64,000 bases of DNA from Gilvirhabdus luticola (lineage in GTDB: Bacteria > Bacteroidota > Bacteroidia > Flavobacteriales > Flavobacteriaceae): NCBI RefSeq assembly GCF_032583975.1, contig NZ_JAWHTF010000001.1, one strand, 5' to 3'. This document shows, one piece after another, positions 1 to 7,713 of the stretch. The notes beneath the pieces were generated by a model, which was given only the letters and a program-made list of their open reading frames with translations, ran no database searches and was not told the origin of the DNA. A program made the position numbers and the translations under genes. How positions within the stretch are numbered: position 1 is the first letter of the stretch; each line of letters starts with the position of its first letter.

Positions 1-485
1 AAATTGACACTATTTTCAGAAAAGAACTAACCACTGCTTACGTTCATGATGAAAATGCAGCTTTATTAGGTGGAGTTTCAGGAAATGCTGGATTGTTCGG
101 TAGTGCATTAGACTTGGCTATTATTATGCAAATGTATTTGCAAAAAGGTGAATACAACGGAAAACAATATTTAAAACCTTCTACCGTAAATGAGTTTACT
201 CGAATTCAATATCCTGAAAATAATAACCGAAGAGGTTTAGGTTTTGACAAACCATTGATTGGTAACGATACCTTAAGCATTGATAAAGCTTATCCTGCGC
301 CAGAAGTGAGTCCTAAAAGTTTTGGTCATTCAGGTTTTACTGGAACATTTGTCTGGGCAGATCCTAAAACTGAATTAGTTTTTGTGTTTTTATCCAATCG
401 TGTTTACCCTTCTAGAACCCATAGAAATATTTATGATTTAAATATTCGCCCAGCCTTACAAGAAGTTTTTTATTTGGCAGAATAA
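1..485 (+). CDS. Serine hydrolase (class C beta-lactamase-like) C-terminal domain, 5'-truncated
   Basis: The reading frame is open from the left edge, so only the last ~160 residues are present. The visible part starts with VHDENAALLGG and a glycine-rich GNAGLFGSA segment, and later has GHSGFTGT. This is the arrangement of the end of class C beta-lactamase/esterase-type serine hydrolases, where (H/K)(S/T)G is the third active-site motif. The catalytic SxxK and YxN motifs would lie upstream of the window. In Flavobacteriia this domain is often fused behind a glycoside hydrolase family 3 domain in a ~970-residue protein; that fusion is an inference and cannot be seen here. The next gene follows after 54 bases on the same strand. 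Confidence 0.75.
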   Translation, partial: IDTIFRKELTTAYVHDENAALLGGVSGNAGLFGSALDLAIIMQMYLQKGEYNGKQYLKPSTVNEFTRIQYPENNNRRGLGFDKPLIGNDTLSIDKAYPAPEVSPKSFGHSGFTGTFVWADPKTELVFVFLSNRVYPSRTHRNIYDLNIRPALQEVFYLAE

Positions 486-539
486 CTAAAAATTGTGTGA
501 AATTGATTTTGTAAATTAGCCTAAACTAATTACTATTTA

Positions 540-1625
540 ATGGGTACATTAATTCTTTGGGCAACCGTTTCTATTTTCTTTTCTTTTTTATGTTCAATCC
601 TAGAAGCTGTTTTGTTAAGTGTCACACCAACATTTATCAATGTTAAAAAGCAGGAGGGCAAAGATTATGCTTTAACATTGGAAAACTTAAAAAAGGATGT
701 CGATCATCCTCTTATCGCAATACTTACTCTTAATACTATTGCACATACATTAGGTGCCATGATGGTTGGTATAGAAGCCGAAAAATTACCTTACAAAGTT
801 GAAATATTTGGAATAAACACAGTTGGTATTGTTTCTGCAATTATGACCTTGCTTATTTTGATTGCTTCAGAGATAATTCCAAAAACCATTGGTGCGACCT
901 ACTGGAAATCATTGGCTAGATTTACCGCTACCGCTTTAAAAATTTTAATATTCCCATTAAAATGGACAGGTATTTTATGGGTATTACGCTTAACAACCAA
1001 ACTCATTGGTGGCAAAGGTCATGGAAGTATTTTAAGTCGTGAAGGGTTTTTGGTTATGGCAGATATCGCTCATGAAGAAGGTGTTTTTCATGAGAGTGAA
1101 AGCAAGGTCATCAAAAATTTATTAACTTTTAAAGACGTTATGGCTAAAAACATCATGACACCTAGAACCGTTATGAAAACCGAAGATGAGAATACAACAG
1201 TTGAAGAATTTTTTAATAAAAATTTAAATCTTCGTTTTTCACGAATTCCTGTTTTTGTTGACGCAGAAGATAATATAAAAGGACTTGTTTTAAAGGATGA
1301 TGTTTTTAAGGAAATGGCATTAGATAATGGTGCTAAAAAACTATCTGAATTAAAACGTGAAATTATAATTGTCAATAGAAATTTATCCATTCCTATTTTG
1401 TTTGAAAAACTCGTTGAAAGTAGAAATCACATGGCTTTAGTGGTAGATGAATATGGTTCAGTTAGTGGATTGGTAACTATGGAAGATGTAATTGAAACCC
1501 TGTTGGGGCTAGAAATTATGGACGAAAGTGATAATGTTTCAGACCTACAATTACAAGCACGTAGAAACTGGGAAGCTCGCGCTAAAAAATTGGGAATTTT
1601 AGAAGACACAACACCAGAAGAATAA
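540..1625 (+). CDS. CNNM/CBS-domain membrane protein (hemolysin C/CorC-like)
   Basis: 361 residues. The N-terminal ~155 residues are a DUF21/CNNM transmembrane domain with several hydrophobic segments (about 3-28, 57-80, 90-112, 128-150) and the family motif SEIIPKTIGA at about 110-119. Two CBS-like repeats follow at about 205-325, including MTPRT and DEYGSVSGLVTMED. CNNM proteins are linked to Mg2+/divalent cation export, but the substrate cannot be read from sequence. It lacks the usual C-terminal CorC_HlyC domain and is shorter than typical 420-450-residue homologues. Its stop codon shares one base with the start of the methyltransferase downstream, suggesting a shared transcript. Confidence 0.85.
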   Translation: MGTLILWATVSIFFSFLCSILEAVLLSVTPTFINVKKQEGKDYALTLENLKKDVDHPLIAILTLNTIAHTLGAMMVGIEAEKLPYKVEIFGINTVGIVSAIMTLLILIASEIIPKTIGATYWKSLARFTATALKILIFPLKWTGILWVLRLTTKLIGGKGHGSILSREGFLVMADIAHEEGVFHESESKVIKNLLTFKDVMAKNIMTPRTVMKTEDENTTVEEFFNKNLNLRFSRIPVFVDAEDNIKGLVLKDDVFKEMALDNGAKKLSELKREIIIVNRNLSIPILFEKLVESRNHMALVVDEYGSVSGLVTMEDVIETLLGLEIMDESDNVSDLQLQARRNWEARAKKLGILEDTTPEE

Positions 1626-2098
1626 TGGAAACATGTATCATTTCATCGCCTTTGGGCTTCACAAAAATTGTTGGTGATATTGATGGCATTTCTACGATTA
1701 CTGTGCTTAATTCTGAAGAAAAAATTACAGATGTTATTCCTTTAGAATTAGAAGATTGTGTTTTTCAATTACGAGAATACTTTGATGGTAAACGCAAAGG
1801 ATTTAATTTAAAATTAAACCCTAGCGGGACAGATTTTCAGAGAACAGTTTGGGATGCATTACTTAATATTCCTTATGGTAAAACAATATCATACCTTGAT
1901 CTTTCCAAACAGCTTGGTGATGTAAAAGCCATTCGTGCTGTTGCTAGCGCCAATGGTAAGAACCCACTTTGGATTGTTGTACCATGCCATAGAGTAATAG
2001 GAAGTGATGGAAATTTAACTGGTTATGCTGGTGGCTTGCATAGAAAACAATGGTTGTTAGAGCACGAAAGCCCTTATAAACAGCAATCGCTTTTTTAG
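1625..2098 (+). CDS. ogt: Methylated-DNA--[protein]-cysteine S-methyltransferase
   Basis: 157 residues, normal for a stand-alone Ogt/MGMT protein. It repairs O6-alkylguanine by one irreversible alkyl transfer to its own cysteine. The signature IVVPCHRVIGSDG places the acceptor at Cys121. The helix-turn-helix part before it (about 68-110, FQRTVWDALLNIPYGKTISY) and the closing AGGLHRKQWLLEHE are typical. TAATG translational coupling joins it to the CNNM gene. No Ada-type regulatory domain is attached, so an Ada-style response is not indicated. Confidence 0.93.
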   Translation: METCIISSPLGFTKIVGDIDGISTITVLNSEEKITDVIPLELEDCVFQLREYFDGKRKGFNLKLNPSGTDFQRTVWDALLNIPYGKTISYLDLSKQLGDVKAIRAVASANGKNPLWIVVPCHRVIGSDGNLTGYAGGLHRKQWLLEHESPYKQQSLF

Positions 2099-2167
2099 TT
2101 ATAGTTACTCGTTTAAAACTCATTTGCGCAAAATATTTCCTATATTTAATCGATTAAAATCACCTAA

Positions 2168-4582
2168 ATGAAACTATTCAAATTCCTCTTATCTTTTATC
2201 TTAACTGTTGGTGTTTTTTATATTCTGGATACAAAAATTGGGTCTGCTCCTCCAATTGGAAAATTTTTAAGCCCTTCACAAGGTGTTTGGCAAAATGAGA
2301 GTGATGAATCTATTGATGGAAAGATTCAAATTGAAGGATTGAAAGACGAGGTAATTGTACATTATGATGAGCAATTAATTCCTCATGTTTTTGCTCAAAA
2401 CGATGCAGATTTATATAGAGCACAAGGCTATATAACGGCAAAACACCGATTATGGCAAATGGAATTCCAAACGCATGCATCAGCTGGACGCTTATCAGAA
2501 ATTATTGGTGAGAAAGCATTAAATTATGATAGAGCCCAACGTAGAAAGGGAATGGGTTATGGCGCCGAGGTTTTACTAAAAAAATGGAACCAAAATACAA
2601 ATGTAAAAAATCTATTAAGTGCATATACAAATGGCGTTAATAATTACATTAATTCATTAAATCAAAGTGAACTGCCTTTAGAGTATAAACTATTAGACTA
2701 TAAACCAGAACCTTGGACTTTAAAAAAATCTGCATTATTACTTATGTATATGACTGATATGCTTTGCGGAGGTGAAACAGATTTTGAATATACCAATGCC
2801 TTAAGAGAATTTGGCAAAGATAGATTTGATATGCTTTATCCTGATTTTTACGATTTTGATGAGCCTGTAATCCCAACGGATACAGACTGGAGTTTTATTG
2901 ATGTTGAAATGACTAAAACGCCACAAAGTGAGTTACCATTAGATTCAATCACTTCGGTATTGGAAAAACCAAATCCACATAATGGAAGTAACAATTGGGC
3001 AGTAGGTCCAAGTAAATCCTATTCGGGTAATCCAATTTTAGCAAATGATCCGCATTTAGGACTAAACTTACCATCTATTTGGTATGTGATGCAGTTAGCA
3101 ACACCAGAACACAACTCTATGGGAGCAACCTTGCCTGGAGCTCTAGGAATTATCTCTGGATTTAACAATCATATTTCATGGGGAGAAACCAATGCTACTA
3201 GAGATGTGAAAGATTGGTATAAAATTGAATTTAAAGATAAAAGTAGAAAACAGTACAAACATGATAATAATTGGAAAAACACCTCTGTAAGAGTTGAAAA
3301 AATAAAAATTAAAGACAAAGAGACCTATATTGATTCTGTGATTTACACACATCATGGTCCCGTAAGTTATGACCAAGCTTTTAAAGGGAATGGTAAAAAA
3401 GAAGGATATGCTATGAAGTGGATTGGACACATGGCTAAAGCGAATTCTTATATTTTTTTAGATTTAAATAAAGGAAAAAATTATGATGATTATTTAAATG
3501 CTATTAAAAATTGGGTAGCTCCAGCACAGAATTTTGTCTTTGCGTCAACAACTGGTGATATTGCACTATGGATTCAAGGGCAGTTTCCTAATAAATGGAG
3601 AGGTCAAGGCAAGTTTTTATTGGATGGTAGTAATCCAGATCATGACTGGCAAAGTTTTATTCCTCAAAAGTTTAATGCGCATACTAAAAATCCAGAGCGT
3701 GGTTTCGTGAGTTCATCAAATCAGCATCCAACAGATTCATTATATCCATTTTATGTGTTCAACGATGGTTACGACGCTTATCGCAATAGAGTTATAAATG
3801 ATTTCTTTAGGTCTAAAGAAAAATTCAATATTAAAGATTTTAAAGATTTACAGAACACAAATTTTAATAAGAAAGCTTCAGAATTATTGCCATATATGTT
3901 TGATAATATGGATGTTTCTACACTTTCTGATGAAGAAAACGAAATTTTAAGTAGCATTAAAACTTGGGACTTTAATAGTGATATTGATAAAGTAGCTCCA
4001 AGCATTTGGGATTCTTGGTGGAACAATTTATATGACTTGATTTGGGACGAATTTGAAACTAAAGATGTTGTATTAGAAAAACCCTTTACCTACCAAGCCA
4101 TTTCGATGTTGAAAAACTACCCAAATGATGAGTTCATGGATATTCTCAAAACTCCAGAAAAAGAAACTTCTCATGATTTATTTCTGATTGCGTTTAAGAA
4201 AACTGCAAAAGAATTGATTGATTGGAAATCTGAAAATGGAGATTATAATTGGCAAGCCTATAAAGGCACATATGTTGGCCATTTACTACAAGCAATACCA
4301 GCTTTTTCAAGGTTCGATTTACCCATTGGTGGTGATAAAAATACAGTAAATGCCGCCGCAAAAAATTGGGGGCCTTCTTGGCGAATGATTGTTGAAATGA
4401 CAACACCTCCAACAGCTTTAGGTATTTACCCAGGTGGACAATCTGGAAACCCTGGTAGCAAATATTATGATAATTTTATAGACGATTGGGCAGTTGGTAA
4501 CTATCATAGTTTAAACTTCTTACAAAATGAAAGTCAAACAGATAATGTAATAGCTACCCAAACTTTAACACCAAAACAATGA
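2168..4582 (+). CDS. Penicillin acylase family protein (Ntn hydrolase)
   Basis: 804 residues with an N-terminal hydrophobic signal or anchor (about 3-20), so a periplasmic or membrane-attached enzyme. It belongs to the penicillin amidase family, translated as one chain and self-cleaved to expose a Ser nucleophile. HNGSNNWAVG puts the cleavage between Gly273 and Ser274, followed by ANDPHLGLNLPSIWY, the conserved start of the beta subunit. In the wider family substrates include acyl-homoserine lactones, cyclic lipopeptides and beta-lactams; the natural substrate here is unknown. The stop overlaps the next start as ATGA. Confidence 0.9.
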   Translation: MKLFKFLLSFILTVGVFYILDTKIGSAPPIGKFLSPSQGVWQNESDESIDGKIQIEGLKDEVIVHYDEQLIPHVFAQNDADLYRAQGYITAKHRLWQMEFQTHASAGRLSEIIGEKALNYDRAQRRKGMGYGAEVLLKKWNQNTNVKNLLSAYTNGVNNYINSLNQSELPLEYKLLDYKPEPWTLKKSALLLMYMTDMLCGGETDFEYTNALREFGKDRFDMLYPDFYDFDEPVIPTDTDWSFIDVEMTKTPQSELPLDSITSVLEKPNPHNGSNNWAVGPSKSYSGNPILANDPHLGLNLPSIWYVMQLATPEHNSMGATLPGALGIISGFNNHISWGETNATRDVKDWYKIEFKDKSRKQYKHDNNWKNTSVRVEKIKIKDKETYIDSVIYTHHGPVSYDQAFKGNGKKEGYAMKWIGHMAKANSYIFLDLNKGKNYDDYLNAIKNWVAPAQNFVFASTTGDIALWIQGQFPNKWRGQGKFLLDGSNPDHDWQSFIPQKFNAHTKNPERGFVSSSNQHPTDSLYPFYVFNDGYDAYRNRVINDFFRSKEKFNIKDFKDLQNTNFNKKASELLPYMFDNMDVSTLSDEENEILSSIKTWDFNSDIDKVAPSIWDSWWNNLYDLIWDEFETKDVVLEKPFTYQAISMLKNYPNDEFMDILKTPEKETSHDLFLIAFKKTAKELIDWKSENGDYNWQAYKGTYVGHLLQAIPAFSRFDLPIGGDKNTVNAAAKNWGPSWRMIVEMTTPPTALGIYPGGQSGNPGSKYYDNFIDDWAVGNYHSLNFLQNESQTDNVIATQTLTPKQ

Positions 4583-4938
4583 GCAAAAATATCATCAATT
4601 TTATAGGGACTATTATTATCGCGGCTATATTATCTCAATTTTTTCCTTGGTGGACAATCATGGTAGCGAGTTTTGCAACAGGTTTATTTATTAACTTAAA
4701 AAAGGCCGCTGTGTTTTTTGTGCCGTTTTTAGCAATTCTCATTTTCTGGATTGTTTATTCATACATCTTAAGCAGTAGTAACGATTTTATACTAGCAAAA
4801 AAAATTGCGGTATTATTTCCACTTAATGGAAATGTTACGCTTTTGATGCTTTTTACTGGTATAATTGGTGGAATAGCAGGAGGTATTGCAGGTGTATTTG
4901 GGAAACAATGTTCTGTGCTATTAGCAACTAAAAATTAA
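4579..4938 (+). CDS. Small multi-spanning membrane protein, unknown function
   Basis: 119 residues, mostly hydrophobic, with about four membrane segments: 5-22, 24-40, 43-65 and 85-108, the last containing a GxxGGIAGGIAG glycine-zipper-like stretch. No recognised family. Its start overlaps the penicillin acylase stop (ATGA), so the two are almost surely co-translated. The exonuclease gene follows after 12 bases. A role linked to the acylase is possible but only contextual. Confidence 0.75.
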   Translation: MSKNIINFIGTIIIAAILSQFFPWWTIMVASFATGLFINLKKAAVFFVPFLAILIFWIVYSYILSSSNDFILAKKIAVLFPLNGNVTLLMLFTGIIGGIAGGIAGVFGKQCSVLLATKN

Positions 4939-4950
4939 TTTGAAAGTAAA

Positions 4951-5664
4951 ATGATCTCTAAATTAAATCTCGAAAACATTTTATTTCTGGATATAGAAAC
5001 GGTTCCAGAAGTACAGCATTTTTCTGATTTAAATAAGACTAAACAAGAGCTTTGGGAATTAAAATCACAATACCAAAGAAAAGATGAATTTACTGCCGAA
5101 GAGTTTTATGAACGTGCTGGTATTTGGGCTGAATTCGGAAAAATTATTTGTATTTCAGTTGGATATTTTACCTTTCAAGGTGATACGAGACAATTTAGAA
5201 CAACCTCTTTTTATGGTGAAGAAATTAAAATTCTGAAAGATTTTAAAAGCTTATTAATTTCTCATTTTAGTCAAGCCAAACATCTACTTTGCGCTCACAA
5301 TGGTAAAGAATTTGACTTTCCGTATATTGCCAGACGCATGATAATTCATAATATAGAATTGCCATACAAACTAAATCTATTTGGCAAAAAACCTTGGGAA
5401 GTACCTCATCTAGACACACTTGAATTATGGAAGTTTGGCGATTACAAAAACTATACTTCTCTTAAACTTCTAACTAATGTTTTAGGAATTCCTTCACCAA
5501 AAGACGATATTGAAGGTAGTGATGTATATCGTGTTTATTACGCTGAAAATGATATTGATAAAATAATTCAATATTGTGAGAAAGATACTATTGCTGTAGC
5601 GCAGATATTTCTGCGTTTACGTAACGATGAGCTATTAAGCGATGAAGAAATACTTCATGTTTAA
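4951..5664 (+). CDS. DEDDy-type 3'-5' exonuclease, PolB-exonuclease-like
   Basis: 237 residues forming a stand-alone exonuclease domain related to the proofreading domain of family B DNA polymerases. The three motifs are visible: Exo I FLDIETVPE (Asp14, Glu16), Exo II CAHNGKEFDFPYIARR (Asp122), and Exo III QYCEKDTIAV (Tyr208, Asp212), which makes it the DEDDy subclass. A 3'-5' single-strand nuclease acting in DNA repair or RNA turnover is expected; the target is unknown. The next gene starts at the base directly after this stop codon. Confidence 0.85.
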   Translation: MISKLNLENILFLDIETVPEVQHFSDLNKTKQELWELKSQYQRKDEFTAEEFYERAGIWAEFGKIICISVGYFTFQGDTRQFRTTSFYGEEIKILKDFKSLLISHFSQAKHLLCAHNGKEFDFPYIARRMIIHNIELPYKLNLFGKKPWEVPHLDTLELWKFGDYKNYTSLKLLTNVLGIPSPKDDIEGSDVYRVYYAENDIDKIIQYCEKDTIAVAQIFLRLRNDELLSDEEILHV

Positions 5665-7344
5665 ATGGAAGAACAATCTATTTTACAAGTCAAAAATTTA
5701 AGTATTTCGTTTGGAGAAAATGAAGTGATAAAAGATATTTCCTATGTCTTAAACAAAAATGAGATTCTGGGCATTGTTGGAGAGTCTGGCAGCGGTAAAT
5801 CTGTTTCATCATTAGCTATATTAGGACTGTTGCCAAAAAATATTTCAAAAATTACTGATGGAGAAATTCTTTTTGAAAATCTTGATTTAACAACTTTAAC
5901 TCCTAAAGCTTTTGAAAAAATTAGAGGTAGGAAAATCGCTATGATTTTTCAAGAACCCATGAGCTCTTTAAATCCATCTATGACTTGTGGTAAGCAAGTT
6001 CAGGAAATTTTATTAAAGCATACCAGACTTACAAAATTAGAATCGAAAAAGGAGGTTGTAGAACTTTTTAAAAACGTAAAACTTCCTATTCCTGAAAGAA
6101 TTTATGATGCTTATCCTCATGAAATTTCTGGAGGTCAAAAACAACGTGTCATGATTGCCATGGCAATAGCATGTAATCCTGATATTTTAATTGCAGACGA
6201 GCCAACAACTGCCCTAGATGTTACGGTCCAAAAAGATATTGTCACATTACTGAAAGAACTGCAGGAAAGAAATAATATGAGTGTTATTTTTATAACACAC
6301 GACCTTGCCTTAATTTCTGAAATTGCAGACCGCGTTTTGGTTATGTACCAAGGAAAAATAGTTGAGCAAAATACAGTTAAGAACATATTCAAATTTCCAG
6401 AACATATTTATACAAGAGCTCTCATAAATTCTCGACCTTCTCTGAAACATAGATTAAAAAAATTACCTACAATTCAAGATTATATGGAAGGAAGCTTTAC
6501 TGAAGAAATTGTGACTGTCGAAGCCAGAAAAAAACAGCATAAAAATTTATATTCTAAAGCTCCTCTTTTAAAAGTCATTAATTTAGAAAAAGAATACATT
6601 TCAAAATCTGGTTGGTTTTCAAAGCCTAAAACCTTTAAAGCAGTAAATGATGTGAGTTTCAAGCTATATGAAGGAGAGACCCTTGGTCTTGTTGGAGAGT
6701 CTGGCTGTGGGAAATCTACATTAGGAAATGCTATTCTGCAACTTGATAAAGCAACTTCTGGTTCTATATTTTATAGAGGAAAAGATATCACCAAAATTTC
6801 AAAAAATGACCTTTTGGCATTAAGAAAAGATATTCAGATAATTTTTCAAGATCCTTATTCTTCACTTAATCCCAGAATTTCTATTGGAAATGCCATTATG
6901 GAGCCTATGAAAGTGCATAACCTTTACAAATCTAACTCTGAAAGAAAAACAAAAGTATTAGATATTTTAAAAAATGTTGGGCTAGATGAGAGTTATTTTA
7001 ATCGATATCCACACGAATTTTCTGGAGGGCAAAGACAACGTATAGGTATTGCCAGAACTATAGTTTTACAGCCTAAACTCATAATTTGCGATGAATCTGT
7101 ATCTGCTCTGGATATTTCTGTTCAAGCTCAAGTTCTTAATTTACTAAATACATTAAAAGAGACATATAATTTTACCTACATCTTTATTTCACACGATCTT
7201 GCAGTTGTAAAATATATGTCAGACCAATTATTGGTAATGAATAATGGTAAAATTGAAGAGTTAGATGAAGCTGATAAAATTTACTGTAACCCTCAAAAAG
7301 ACTATACTAAAAAATTAATTGATGCTATCCCAAAAGGGTTATAG
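5665..7344 (+). CDS. ABC transporter ATP-binding protein with two fused NBDs (oligopeptide/dipeptide type)
   Basis: 559 residues holding two complete nucleotide-binding domains. NBD1 has Walker A GESGSGKS (39-46), signature SGGQKQR and Walker B ILIADEPTT. NBD2 has Walker A GESGCGKS (344-351), signature SGGQRQR and LIICDESVSALD. The oligopeptide/dipeptide ABC C-terminal extension follows each NBD. This is the YejF/DppD-DppF fusion layout, which powers peptide uptake or export with separate permease and binding proteins, none of which are in the window. NBD2's Walker B ends Asp-Glu-Ser rather than Asp-Glu-Pro; the catalytic Glu is kept. The stop codon sits inside the hairpin at 7318-7351. Confidence 0.92.
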   Translation: MEEQSILQVKNLSISFGENEVIKDISYVLNKNEILGIVGESGSGKSVSSLAILGLLPKNISKITDGEILFENLDLTTLTPKAFEKIRGRKIAMIFQEPMSSLNPSMTCGKQVQEILLKHTRLTKLESKKEVVELFKNVKLPIPERIYDAYPHEISGGQKQRVMIAMAIACNPDILIADEPTTALDVTVQKDIVTLLKELQERNNMSVIFITHDLALISEIADRVLVMYQGKIVEQNTVKNIFKFPEHIYTRALINSRPSLKHRLKKLPTIQDYMEGSFTEEIVTVEARKKQHKNLYSKAPLLKVINLEKEYISKSGWFSKPKTFKAVNDVSFKLYEGETLGLVGESGCGKSTLGNAILQLDKATSGSIFYRGKDITKISKNDLLALRKDIQIIFQDPYSSLNPRISIGNAIMEPMKVHNLYKSNSERKTKVLDILKNVGLDESYFNRYPHEFSGGQRQRIGIARTIVLQPKLIICDESVSALDISVQAQVLNLLNTLKETYNFTYIFISHDLAVVKYMSDQLLVMNNGKIEELDEADKIYCNPQKDYTKKLIDAIPKGL

Positions 7345-7351
7345 CATCAAT
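7318..7351. terminator. Hairpin at the ABC transporter 3' end, possibly bidirectional terminator
   Basis: A perfect 11-bp inverted repeat (7318-7328 with 7341-7351) plus an inner CCC/GGG pair, an AAAA loop and a 2-base bulge. It overlaps the last codons of the ABC gene. On the minus strand the stem is followed by TAATTTTTTAG, a better U-tract than on the plus strand. It could therefore end both the ABC transcript and a minus-strand transcript such as the small ORF at 7339-7464. Confidence 0.6.
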
Positions 7352-7464
7352 AGTTTCTTGGTCAAATAAGCAATACTTCTTAAAAACTTTTTGGTGTTTT
7401 CAAAGCTTGCTATAGTTCTTTCAGATTTGTAAGTAGGTTCAGGTAGATTTGAGGCAAAATTCAT
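7339..7464 (-). CDS. Possible small protein, 41 residues, unknown
   Basis: An ATG-initiated frame on the minus strand encoding 41 residues, beginning MNFASNLPEPTYKSER and ending AYLTKKLLML. It is basic in its second half and has no frequent rare codons. The stop lies in the hairpin at 7318-7351, whose minus-strand side has a U-tract, so a gene with its own terminator is conceivable. It resembles no family I know and no clear -7 box lies upstream. It may be a chance frame. Confidence 0.25.
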   Translation of the reverse strand: MNFASNLPEPTYKSERTIASFENTKKFLRSIAYLTKKLLML

Positions 7465-7713
7465 AAGTTAAATTTATGGTAGATTTGGGGAATCTTTTAT
7501 AATATTTAATTTATTTGGGTGATGTAAATATGTGATAAATTTTTCAATTATCAGTTTAAAAGTATATTTATTCGATAAAATGCATGTTTTTTTAACATTT
7601 GATAATAACTTAAGTTTGAACATTAAAATTTTTCAAATAGATATTTCACAGTATCTAGAACTACAACCTTTCAAATTAACTATATTTGAAAACCTTAAAA
7701 AATAACTTTAAGA
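7352..7713. other. Intergenic region upstream of acetoacetyl-CoA synthetase
   Basis: About 360 bases with no long coding frame, lower in G+C than the flanks. Contents: most of the possible 41-residue minus-strand ORF; two copies of a 10-base direct repeat GGTAGATTTG at 7442-7451 and 7478-7487, each containing a TAnnTTTG-like string; and a good -7 box at 7681-7688 just before the downstream gene. The stretch 7500-7680 shows nothing else I can identify. Confidence 0.6.
7681..7688 (+). promoter_or_regulatory. -7 promoter box for acetoacetyl-CoA synthetase gene
   Basis: TATATTTG matches the Bacteroidetes TAnnTTTG -7 consensus and ends 25 bases before the ATG at 7714. No convincing -33 TTTG is seen at 17-22 bases upstream, so support rests on the -7 box and its position. 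Confidence 0.5.
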
